A stretch of 64,000 bases of DNA from Parachlorella kessleri (lineage: Eukaryota > Chlorophyta > Trebouxiophyceae > Chlorellales > Chlorellaceae). A model generated the notes under the pieces. It worked only from the letters and a program-made list of their open reading frames with translations. It was not told the origin of the DNA and ran no database searches. Positions within the stretch are counted from its first letter, which is position 1. The number at the start of each line of letters is the position of its first letter. The stretch is from NCBI GenBank assembly GCA_001598975.1, contig BBXU01002456.1, positions 1-64,000 of the forward strand. Reading direction: 5' to 3'. Shown piece by piece: positions 9,961 through 21,900 of the stretch. The position numbers and the translations under genes are program-made.

Positions 9961-12900
9961 CCACCTCGCTACCACTACTCCCACCAGCAGTCCCCTCGCT
10001 GCCGCCAGCCTCCTTTCCTGTCGGCTGCCGCACTTGCTGCAAGGTCTCACTGGCACTACTAGCACGGCTGCCTACGGCGTCCCTCCTGGCTGCAGCGCCT
10101 GCAGCCACGCTCGGCCGCCAGGTGCCCCTCAGCTTGGCCCTAAAAGTAGCCACCACCGAGGCCGCATATGATGTGGCAGCTTCCCTACTCCTTCTCGCGG
10201 CGCTGGCTGCCCCCTGCTGCCCGCCCGCCCCAGCACCTAAGAGTGCTGGCAGGCCAACGGTGAGGGCCAACGAGGCTGCACTACTGCCATTGCCGGCATG
10301 CCACGGCAGCTGCTCTTCTGGCCTCTTGTTGTTGGCGGTGGCAGGGGAAGCGGCTCGCATCCCGTCCTCCGGTAGGCCAAGAGAAGCTGCTGGCAGGCCA
10401 AGGAGTGATGGCAGGCCCTCCAGGGGCTGCTGCAGGCTGTGTTCCTGGGCCAGCCGAGCGGCCTGCTGCGCCGCCTGCTGCGCTAGGGAGCCCAGCATGG
10501 AGGGCAGCGTGCCCAGCAGGGCACCGGCAGCTGGCAGGCCCTCCACCTGCATGAGCAGCAAGCAGTGCATCACTTGGCTGCGACCTGACTTGTCAAGCCA
10601 GAAATTTGGTGCAATACCTATCGCACGCATGTATGATACTCCGTCGCGACACAAGTGTAGACAACAGCGCATACTGCAGCGCGCTGTGGGGCTTACATGT
10701 GGCAGCTTCCACTTCCATGCATTAACAACAAAGATGTAGTCCTGCCAAGCTCGGCAGGGTGAGGAAGCCCTCGCTACAATTATTTCCCCACCTGTGGCTG
10801 CAGCTGCTCTATAGCATCCCTCATTGCCGTCACCAGCTCAACAGCCGTTTGTCTGGCAGCCGCCTCCCCCTTGCCTTTCTTCTGCAGCACAGCTCCGTGG
10901 GCCGCATTCAGGGCTTGCTGTACCGCGCGCACTGCCCCAGGCAGGCTCCCCATGCAACCCAGCGCGCGCAGCAGCTCCTGAGATGCCTCCTGGCACCGCC
11001 GTTGCAGCCCCTGCTGCTGCGTCTGCTGTGCGCGCTGCGCCCGACGCAGCATGGTACACAGCGTAAAGGCCTGCCGCTGCGCCTGCTGCAGGACGGCGGT
11101 GTGGGCTGAGAGGCCATCGAGCTGGGGGACAACCGCTCGGAGACCTTGCACCAGCTGCAGAGTGGCCTTGATGAGGGGCAGGGCCAAGGAGCCCAGCTCG
11201 ACCTCGGCCTCTGCAGTCTTTGCCTGCAGCTCAGGCACAAAAACACCAAAAAACCCTTTCTACAGCACCAAGCACAAGACCTACCCGAAAACGCAAAAAG
11301 ACACTCTGTTGGTTTCGTTCTGACGGCGCCAAGCCCCCCAAATGAGGGCACTCCCCTAATGGCAGCGAAATGGATATAGAGGCGTTTGCTGGACGTTGTC
11401 TTCGGTGCAACGCAATGACAGGACGGACGCATATGCTGTGCCAGAGGGGCAGCACACAACTCCTGTCCGGAGACATGTCTCACCTGTGCTGACTGCATGA
11501 TAGCCAGGGCCTCCATCCTGCGCTGATGCACCCCTGCCAGCTCGCGGTTGGCAGCTGTGGTTATGTCATCAGCTGCCATGTAAGACTGGTGGAGCCCCTG
11601 CATCTGCCGCAGCACTGCCTCGAACTGCTGCCAGCTGCTGTGCTGTGCCTGCTGTGCTGCTGCGTCAGAGCTTGCCTGCTGTTCTTGACCTCCCTCGAAG
11701 GACGAGAGCTCCGTTCGCGAGTTTTCAAAACTTAGGACTGCTTGTGCCAGCTGGACGAGGGCGGCGGAGTAACCAGCAGTGGAAGACAGCCAGTGCTGCT
11801 GAGAGCCGAGCAGACCCTGTAAAGGCACGCACAGCATTCGAACCTCAGCCATTGTCATTCTGTATAAAGAGAGACCAGGGATGCTACCCTGCCATGAAGG
11901 GATGACCTAAAGGCTTCCATGTGGCTGCCTTTGCAAGCACCGGCACGATCGGCGCAGGTGGCAGGCAAGGCATTGGAAGCGGTAGCAGAATGTAGCAGAA
12001 CAGGCATACGCAGGCAACAGAGGCTTGCAACAGGGGTTTTTGGGCACATGGCCTCAACCCCTGCACCCTTTCTCACACATCCCACACAAATGAAGCCCAG
12101 AAGTGCTGGCCGGAGCGGAATAACTCTATGCTATGCTAGAAGCCTTTTCAGCGCAAGAGCAGCATGACAGCTGCGGTTGCACCGTCCGGCTGCAGCGTTG
12201 GCCAGCCAGCCAACATGCCCACCTTAAGCCCAGGCAGCGCAAAGAGCATCACAGCCGCCACCTCACTCTCCAGCTGCTGCCCCTGCTGTGCCAGGCTGGC
12301 CTGCCACCGCTGCAGCTGCTGGTCTAGCCCTGCCAGCTGTGTGGCTGAGGTCTGCATAGCATGCAGCAGCGTGCTGCGGCGGGACCGAAGCACCCAGCGG
12401 GACACAAGTGGGTGAACCTGCAAGGTATGGGGAGCAAAAGTGGCAGCTAGGAGTGGACTATGATGGCAAGGGTGCCGGCAGGCGGCCAGTGAACCTAGCT
12501 GGCAACGCGTCTGCGAAGAAGGGACGGGGAACGCTTTGGCGCAGCAGGGGTTCCCAGAGGAAAAATGGAAGAGGAGAAGCCCTTGAAGGAGGAGCCCGTG
12601 AAAGATACACAGCAGCTTTGATAGATACCAGAAGGCCCCCTCTCAGCTCTCGAGGTGAAGGCTGTGAAACCACTTAGTGGGTTGCTTGCCGTCATAGTGC
12701 CAGAGCACTGATGCTGCTGCCACGCGCTTGCCAGCATCCTTTGCTTCTTGCAATTGGTGGTCTGCATGTAGCCAGCCGAGACCCACTAAACCCACTCACC
12801 AGGCTTGCATCCCCAAGCACCTCAGCCGTGATGCCACTGGGCTTCGCCCAGCTGCCAAGCTGGCCTGGGGCCACTCCCTGCGCCAGCAGGGACCCCTCAT

Positions 12901-15900
12901 GCAGCCACTCCAGCCTGGCCAGCTCCGCGGCCGCCTGCTGAGCCTGCTGCGAGCACTGCTGCAGCGCCAGACCTGCACAGAGGCGGAGGGGCAGCGCCGG
13001 TCGGCTGCCTTAAACCGCGGTACGTCATGGTATGGCTAGAGGCTGGAAGTACTGTGGCAGGAGGGCAGGCATCACTTGCTAGACCAGCATGACAGGTTTT
13101 CCCGCCTGTGGAAGATAGTCAGATGGTTTGCCAGCTGCTACTTTAGGAGCGCTTGGGACACCCCCCCCCCCCCACCCTCGTGAGGTACTGGAGTGAGTCC
13201 ACCGCCGCCAGCGCCCCCGCAGCATCAGCGCAGCTGCCTAGGGCGGCAGCCAGTTGCTGCTGCACTATCTTATCATCCCCAGCAGCGGCCGCTATCTCTG
13301 CCCCCCCAGCCCCAGTGCCTCCGGCCCACCCACTGCTGGCCTGACTAAGCTGGCTGAGCTGAGGCGCATGCTGCTGGGAGTGTTGGCTGGGAAAATCCAG
13401 GACCTCCCCAGAGAGTTGGGAGGGCGCTTTGGAGGCCTCCCAGCCGCCCCCGGTGGTATCTGATCCACCATGCAACTGAATCCCCCAGCTGTCTATTACA
13501 CCTTGGCTCTCTGCCCCTCCCTCTGGCTCCAGCGGCTCTAAGAGACCCTCCATGCCCTCAAGGCCCTCATCAAAGTGCGTAAACGGCACAAGGGAGGGCT
13601 GATGGGGCCCGGGGCTAACCCCCCGCTGTGTCTGTTGCGCCTCGCCATTCAAAGCATGCTCAGCGGGCTCTCCTTGCTCAGCATCCAACGGCTCCAGGGG
13701 CTCTAGCGGCTCCCCTCCTCCATCCAAGGTGTCATCCCAATGGGTAAATGGCACCAGGTCGGTGTGGCCAGGTGGCAAAGCAGGCATGTCACCCGCTGCA
13801 TTTCCAATATTGCCACCTGGCTGCCGAGCTGCGCTGTGGTCACCCCCAGCAGGGGCAGCAGCCACAGGCCCCACTGCCTGGTAAGCAGCTGCTGACTCAG
13901 CAAACACCTCTGCGGCTGCCTTGAAGAGGGCTGCTACTGCAGGTGCAGCCACCTGGCTGACTTGATGGTTCATGGCAGCGGCCACGGCACCACTGCACCC
14001 CTCCCAGGCTCCAACAAGCAGCTGCTGTGAGTGCTGTCCAGGCTCGTGCTGCGCCTGCTGGGCTGCTGCCGCCTGCTCTGGCAGCTGTGGCTGCAGGCTG
14101 GCAGCTGCCGCCGCCACGGCCTGCCATATGCCACACGCTGTTTGGACCAGCCACAGCTGACCTGCCACCTGGTCATGCTGCAGCTCTGACATCTGCACGC
14201 TTTGCATGTCCAGCGCAGCAGCAGCAGCAGCACCCCTGTCCTGGCCTTCCCCTGACGACCCTGCCAAATCTTCTGGATCTCCTGGATTCTCTGGGATCCC
14301 CCTGGTGCCTGCCAAGCCTTCTGCCCTTGAGGAGGCCTCCTGGGCGGCGCCTGCTGACTCAGCCAGCAATGCTGACGTGGCATGCACCTGCTGCAGCAGC
14401 CGCAGCACATCCCCTAGTACGGGATACTGTACTGCCAGCTGCTCTAGCGACTGCACAGCCGCAAGGATGGGGCCCGTCTCCCCATGCTGCCCAGCACCGC
14501 CTGTGAGCCCACCTCCTGTCTCCTCCGGGTGACTTGGCTGCTGCCCATGCTGCTCTGCTACCGCCTGCTTCAATTTTGCCAACCGGTCGGTCAGCTGCTG
14601 CGCATGATGTGACCTGGCAAGGCCTAGCACAGCGGGGCACAGCAGCTGCAGCTCCAGCGACAAGCTGGCTAGCCCTTCCAGCGCCTGCACAGCCCCTGTT
14701 AGCCACTCTAGCTGGCTAGAGCCCTCTGGCGCAATGAAGAGCTCCGAAAACACAGCCTCACTGGCTTGCTGGATGGCCACAGCCACCGTGGTGTAGCCGA
14801 GCACCAGCGGCTGCAGGCTGTTCAGGGGTGATGCAGCCTCGTCAACCTGCAGTTGAAAGCAAGCCCAGGATGATGCATTGGCTAAAGCGAGGGGAACCCG
14901 CTGAGGCAGGAAGGGCTGCTGTTAGCTTGGCTCCCAGCAACCCTCCAGAGACAGCGCTGCATCACTTGCATGGCTCAAGCTGGGAAGGATGCCACTAGTC
15001 CTGATGGCATCCTGCCTGTTGGGCTACCTGAGAGTACAACACCAGGCCAACTAAGGGCTTGTAACTATCTACGGCTGCTGGATGGTGGCACGCTCACCCC
15101 CATGTGTCCTGGCCCCACACCAACTAGGTGCTCCACAGCCTCTGCCTGCCGCCTCAAAAACTCTGCCAGGGCCTGCATGAGGGCTGGCACGCTGGGCGTG
15201 CTGGACGCTGACCCCAGCAGGCCCAGCAGGCGGTCCCTGGCCTCGTTGGCAAAGAGGGCAAGGTCCACCCGATCACGCTGGAAGGCACTCCGGCTGGCCT
15301 CCAGCCTCTGTACACGGAAAATAAGAGGAGGTAGCCGTTGTGTTTGTGTTTTCCAATACATAATGACATACGGAGAAAGCCCCAGGAAGTGCGTACATGT
15401 CTAGCAAAGGGGTTCTCCCCAGACCGAGGTAGGTTTTGAGAATGCTGTCATGTGACATCCTGCCGGGATGTGGCCGCACAGCCGCCTGCGTGCAATTTTG
15501 AATGAGCTCTGGGGGTGGTGGTGAGGGCAATCTCATGCCCAGATTACCTGCAGCAATGCTGAGGTGGCAGCTGAGGTGGCAGCCAGCGAGTGCCAGGTGG
15601 GCAGGAGGGCAGGCATGTCCTGCTGTGCTTGCTGTGGGGCCAGCTCAGCTGCCCGCTGGAAGCCCTGCATGTAAGCAACGCAGTACTGCTGCCTTGAAAC
15701 ATATCACTACTGCTGCCTCATCCCGGGGGGTTGCACCCAAGACAAGTCAGAAAGCACAGAGCCCTGAGGCCCCCCTCGCTTAACCTCTGCCACCCACGCT
15801 CGCACGCCCTCTCCACCACACCTTCCCGTCCCACCCAGTCACGCCTGTAACCTCCTCAAACCATTTCAGAGCAGCGCCCAGCACATGTACACGCCAGACG

Positions 15901-18900
15901 AACCCAGCAACACAGAAGGGGCACCCGTGGAACCCACAGACCTGCGGCACTGGCAGCGCCAGCCCCGCCTGGAATGCCTCTGCCCACTGGGCATGCCGGC
16001 TGGTGGCCGCATATTGGGGCCCCAGCAGGAATGCCAGGGCAGCAGCGTACTGCTGGAGGGAATCTGTGAGGGAGGTGAGGGCTTGCGCTCTCTGCAGACC
16101 AGCAGACAGCAGGCGCGCAAGTGTTGCAAACCATCATGTGGGCCTGGAGGGATCGCAGGCGGCACTGGGCATGGCAATGGTTGTATATGCAGGGCCCCTG
16201 TTGCAGCCCTAGGTGTCACGGTGCGAAGGAATCCTGTGGCCGAGATCAAGATGGATGATGGGTTGTAGCGAATGTCAATCAGCCTTGGTTACGTGAGTCA
16301 CGGTGTCCCCTCCCAAGACACTGCCACAGACCCTGCCCCGTACCACAATCTACAACCTGCCTGCCACCCTTAACTTCCCAGCGATTCTAGGACAGGCTGG
16401 CATAGCGGTAAGTACACGCCCCACTTTCCAGCAGCCGCTTGCCTGCTCCACCAGCTGCTGGCCAAGCTCATCAAGGGCAGCAGCCTGAGTCAGCAGATGT
16501 GGGGAGACGGGGGCGTCGGAGGCCGGCATGCCCAAGGCTAGCTCCAGCACAGGGCGCTGGCCTGTGGCCGTCGCACCGACCAAGCCTGCAAGAAGGAGTA
16601 GGCGGCGCAGCCGTGCAACAGGGTGAGGTGGGCTGCGGGCAAGTCTGGGATATACACATTAAGATGCAGCCTCATGCAGCAATGAGCAGGCTTGCAGCGG
16701 CTAGCGGGAGCCGAGGTTCCCATGCACGGAGGAAGCGGCACGGGACAACCTTGCACCGTGGCACCTTGCATCAACCTTGCGCCTTAGATGCAAGGCTTGC
16801 ATGATGAGGAAACTGCGGTCACTAGCATGCAGCAAGCAGCATGCTTCAGCATTAGGGCTACACGTTCACCATGCACCCCCCTGCAATCCCAGGGGACCTC
16901 CACGATTCCATGTAGGGAGTGCCTTCCACATCATGAAACCACACTTCACATTGTCTGCAAGGTAAATACTCTCCACCGCCATCAACTCACACATACACAC
17001 CCCCGCCTCTGAAGGGTCCCAGAAGCTGGAAGGGGCGCCCAGTGCCATTGGAGGGTTAGAGAGAAGCAGGGCCACCAGGGTGGCATGCCGGTCCTGCAGG
17101 CGGGGCACCAGCAATAGTTGCACCTGGGGGAGCGCACTGGAATGATGGGAACAACCAGGAGCTCTATGAAGGGCACGGGGAGGTGCGGGACATCTGGGGA
17201 TGATGAATACTCTGGGGCACGCTCTGTTAACAGCCATCCAGAGGGGCGTGCAAGGCAAAGTCGAGCGAGCAAGCCCACCACAGTCTCCAGCAGGACAACT
17301 GATATATATCTATATACTACTCTGTAGACTGGCTGGTCACCATCAAATGCTCCTTCGACTCGCAAGGTTTGACACTCGACCTGATCGCTTAACTGACCGG
17401 GGAAGGCAGCAGGTGCAGCTGCGGGCATTCAGCACGAGTACCTCAAGCATGTCGGCAGTCACAGGCGCCCTGCCAAAGCTGGGTGCAGCTTGGCGGAGGG
17501 GATCTGTACCCCACCTGAGCAGCATGGGGTGCTGGTACATATATATCATAAACCATCTGCTTTGATCCCCCGCCCCACCTACCTGCTCTGCCTGGCACTC
17601 CTGCAGCGCCCTCAGCGCCAGCTCAGCAACGGGCGCGGCCTGCTGGAGCATCAGCTGCAGCGCACGCTGCCCCTCCGCCAGCCTGGCAGCAGCCTGCTGC
17701 TCCTGCCCGTCTGACGCGGCAAGGGTCGCCTGCGGGACACACGGATGGCCACTGCTGGCTGGTGACAGCCAGTTGTAAGAATGCCCACCGCCTGATTTGC
17801 TCAGGGCCACCTCTGCCACTGCTTACATCCAGCAAGCTTGCCTCAGCCAGTGCTCCATGACCCTGGCAACCCCAGGTGCAGATAACAGGCGGCCAACGGA
17901 CTAGGTTGCAGTTGGTTTCCAACCTGCGACTATGCCACTATGCACGGTGCCGCTGTCCTCACAGGTCATGGACTGCCAGCAGCATTTTGCGACCCACAGG
18001 TCAGTGCACCCACATTAACCTACCGGTCAGTGCACCCACCTGGCAGTCTTGCAGCTGCCGCCTGCTCTGCTCTCCAACCCCGGCCGCTGCTGCGGCCCGC
18101 TGGAATAGCTCGACATAGCCCGACAGCGCCGCTCGGCATGCTGTGAGTGCCGCAGCAGCGCCCCCAGAGGCAGTGTTCAGCACCTCAGCGTCCCTAGCGT
18201 GCAGCAGCGAGAAGAGCTGCAGTGCGCTGGCCAGCTCGAATGCCCGTCTCCTGGCTTTGTCTCCGTCCTCGGCATTCCAGTCGACCAGCGGGTCGGCCAC
18301 GGAGGCCTCCAGGAGCGTGCTCAGCGGCTCAGCATTGGCGCGCAGCAAGCGCAGCGCACGCTGGCAGCACACGCGGAACCTCCCTTGGGCACCTGCGCCC
18401 AAGAGAGGAGATAGGAATCTCCCCTTAGTAGTGGTTTCCGGAGGCAGCTATTGGTGAAACCTATCAAGTGATAAGCCACACTCCTAAAGGTGGCCGCCCC
18501 TGCCGGTGCGCAAGGAGTGGAGCCCCACCGTCCTGCTATCACTTGCAGCTTCTCCACCCACAGCAGTCCACACTGCAGGATGCAAATTGACAACTTCTGT
18601 CAACACAAACCCCATTGAGCAGGTCACACCCCGACCCACGCGAGCCATCATGTACCGGGCACCTGCACAGAGGCATTGATGAGATGGGGAGTGTGGTCTG
18701 ACTACCACAGCAGCTGCCCACCTGCTGCTCCAAGGGCCGCCACCAGCGACTGGGTCAGCCGGAAAGGGACCATCTCAGGCACCTTTAGAGCCATGCCCCT
18801 GTAAGCCGCGCAGTGGTTTGAACCCTTGCGCTCAACCCCTAAGGGCCAGCGTGGCTGCTGGCACCAACCCCTACTCCCCGCACCGCCCCAGGCAGCACTG

Positions 18901-21900
18901 AACACCGGCATGGAATAAACACCGACACTGCACGGCCTAGAAGCAAGACCACCTAGGTACACAAGACCAGACAACCCCCTCACCAAAACCCCTTCCCAGA
19001 GACCCGCATGGGAGAACCACAGGTGGAGCCCACGGGGCAAAAAAGCTGCTGCTGCTGCTGTGGCGCCCCAGGTAATGATTATGGGGCACAGGTGCGGTAC
19101 CTGTCAAAGATGACATTGAAGTCGAGGTGCACCACGCGGCCGTGCTGCTTGTGGAGCAGTATATTGTCCAGGTGCCTGTCCCCCAACCCCAGCAAGTGGC
19201 CAACCTACAACGGGCATGCCGTCCTTCAGCCAAATTATTGCTAAGGGTGACTAACTATGTGCCTGGAAGCTTGCCGTGTGCTTGAGCAGGGAGCACTCTT
19301 GGCTCCTAACAGCCACATCCCAAGGCGGGCGGGGCAGACCAAGGGCGGACTGTTCGGAAGTGGCAAGCACGCAATGGTTTCTGGTCCTGAACAGGGTGAT
19401 GGACATAGGGAGTTGATGCAAGTCCCACCGGGAAGCACTTCGTGCAGGAAATTACCCCACTAACAAGATACTGGTAGAGAAGGGCGTGGTGTACGCATGC
19501 GCCAGCTGCAGCGTCTGGCCGCCTCAGGGACTTTACAAAGACTGTGGTTGTCTAGCAAGTGTGAGGCTGTGAGAGTCCCAAACAGCCACTTTCACTAAGG
19601 CCCCATTCAGTGCTGCCCACCTCAGGCCCCGACTACCTACATTGCACCATCTGCACTCTTCCCTGGGTCTCACCATGCTGATGGCAGCAGTGGACTGGGC
19701 GTAAGCCCTCCGGCGCTCCCACCAGTGCGCCGCGCCGCCAGCCCCACACCACAGCTCGTCGCTGATCATCGTGTGAGGGGCAGCGGCTGCCAGCGCACGG
19801 AAGGCCTGCTGCAGCGCCGCCTGGGGCCACTGTTTTCTGGGAGACGCGGGGTCCACACCCGCGGCCTGCAAACAGGCGCAGCAACCCACATATCAACTCC
19901 ACTGTCGTAAACAACCTTTGTGTACATTCTAGTGCACCTCAGCCACGTCAGAGTGGTGGTATCACGCGCATGAGGGCACATGCCCACCAGATTGTGAGAC
20001 GCGGTAACTCCTGGCAGGTGGCTCTGTGCCAAGCCGGTGCAGGGAACCAGGGGCCGAGGTCAACGCAGCAGCAGGCTTACCAAGGCCCTAGCACTATCGG
20101 ATAAACAGGTGCATTTAAAGACAATACCTTGAGGGCAGGCACCAGGGCGGCATAGAAAGCTTCCACGGGTTTCTGGGCCTTGGCTGGGGTGGCCTTAGTG
20201 GCTGCCCCACCCTGCACCGGGTCACCGTCAAAGATAGGCGAACACACATGGTCTTCTGAGGACCTACGCAGATCAACAAACCAGCAGCACAGCAAGCCTG
20301 TGACGAGCCCCAGCACCAAGTTTAAGGTAAATGTGCACCAGGCATCCATGGTCTCCTTATTCCCATACCGACCTTGTCCCCACGGCCGCCGTATCAGTAT
20401 GCGTGAGAGGTTCACCAGTTGCTTGCATATCATACCTGTGCTTGCTGCTGCGCTTTGGCCAGCAGGGCAGTACGCTCCGCCCGCCTGGCATGCCACGCGG
20501 TGTACAGCTCGTACAGCGGGACCGTGTTCTCCACCCACTGCACAGGGGATAGAGGCAATGAACAAGGCAGTTCAAAGGGTGCCCGCACCCACCTAGGGGC
20601 CCGACCGCGGCGAGTGTAAAGCTGTCAGCAAGAGAACGCGAGGGAGAGGTGCTCTCTCTCCTGTGCAGTTTAGGTCCATCCATACACAACCGCCCCCTCT
20701 TGGACGCCCACAGTCCCCTCAGACCCTGCCATGTCAGTGGCATGCATGCACACAGCCTGCATGCATGGTGCAAGACCCCACAGCTAACAGCACACCTGTA
20801 CCAGCCCCGCCCTGCGTGCCACGGGTGTGACTTGGAAGCTGGGCAGCTCCAGACGCCCTGCTGCGCCTCCGCTGCTGCCCAGAGCGTGCCCAGCAGCCCT
20901 CAGGAACTGGCACAGCCTCTCATCAGTCCGGAGGTCCTCCTTGCCCTGCAGGCAGCATCAGAGACTCCGCCTCTGCATCTGTGGTGGCAGGCTGGGCTCT
21001 CGCGCCAACCATGTCAAGCATAAAACGCTTCACAAGCTATTCACATCTACCAGTCAGCACCCTTCATTGCTGCCTGCACCTGTGGCCACGCACGTGATCA
21101 GCCTGTGCACCGAAAGCAAGGACTGACAGATAGCAGCAGCAGCAGCAGCGTTGGCCGTCCCGGCCTGCTCTCGCCTTCAGCAAGAACTCGTACTGGTTCC
21201 CATTGGAGCCCAGCAGTGTGAGCCGCTTGGGCCTCGTCTTTGTGTGGAGAACGTGCACCGCAGGCAAGATGGCCTGGATGGTAACTCCCGAGCTCGCTTC
21301 GCCTGCAGGCACGGTCCTTCTTTCCCAGGTTCCTGCCAAGGCTTCCGTTCTCTGGAACTAGATATGGTGTCCCAGCCCGGCGGTCAACACCCTTCACGCA
21401 GCCCTGGAGCACCCTTGCGCAAGGAGGCTGCAGACGGTGAAGAATGAAATGCTGGCAAGCCAGGACAAAAACAAATGACTCCTTCCAGAATTGGCGAGGT
21501 TAGGTACACCACCTCACTACCTGGCATGGGGATAGCGGTGTTACGCAACGTGGCAAGTTCTGGCACCACCTGCGCGAGCTCCAGCTGCTTGTCAAGCAGC
21601 TGCTGCCCAACCTGGGCTGCTGCCTGTATAGCAGGGGGTATCCAGCATGTCTATGTGGTAGCCACACACGCTGTCCATGCACATTATCTGCTGCACCAGC
21701 CCCCTGGCACCTAGGGGAAGCAACTGGGTGACCAGAGGATGGGCCAGGGCGCCATAATAGACACATAGGCAAGCAAGGAACTTCCGCTAACTAGTGATGT
21801 GGTGCATACATACTATCACTTCTACTCTTGCGCGAGAGTTTGCTTGGCAAGCATGCCAAGTCTCACACCACAACATGCACAACTAGCCTGTCTGATGGCC

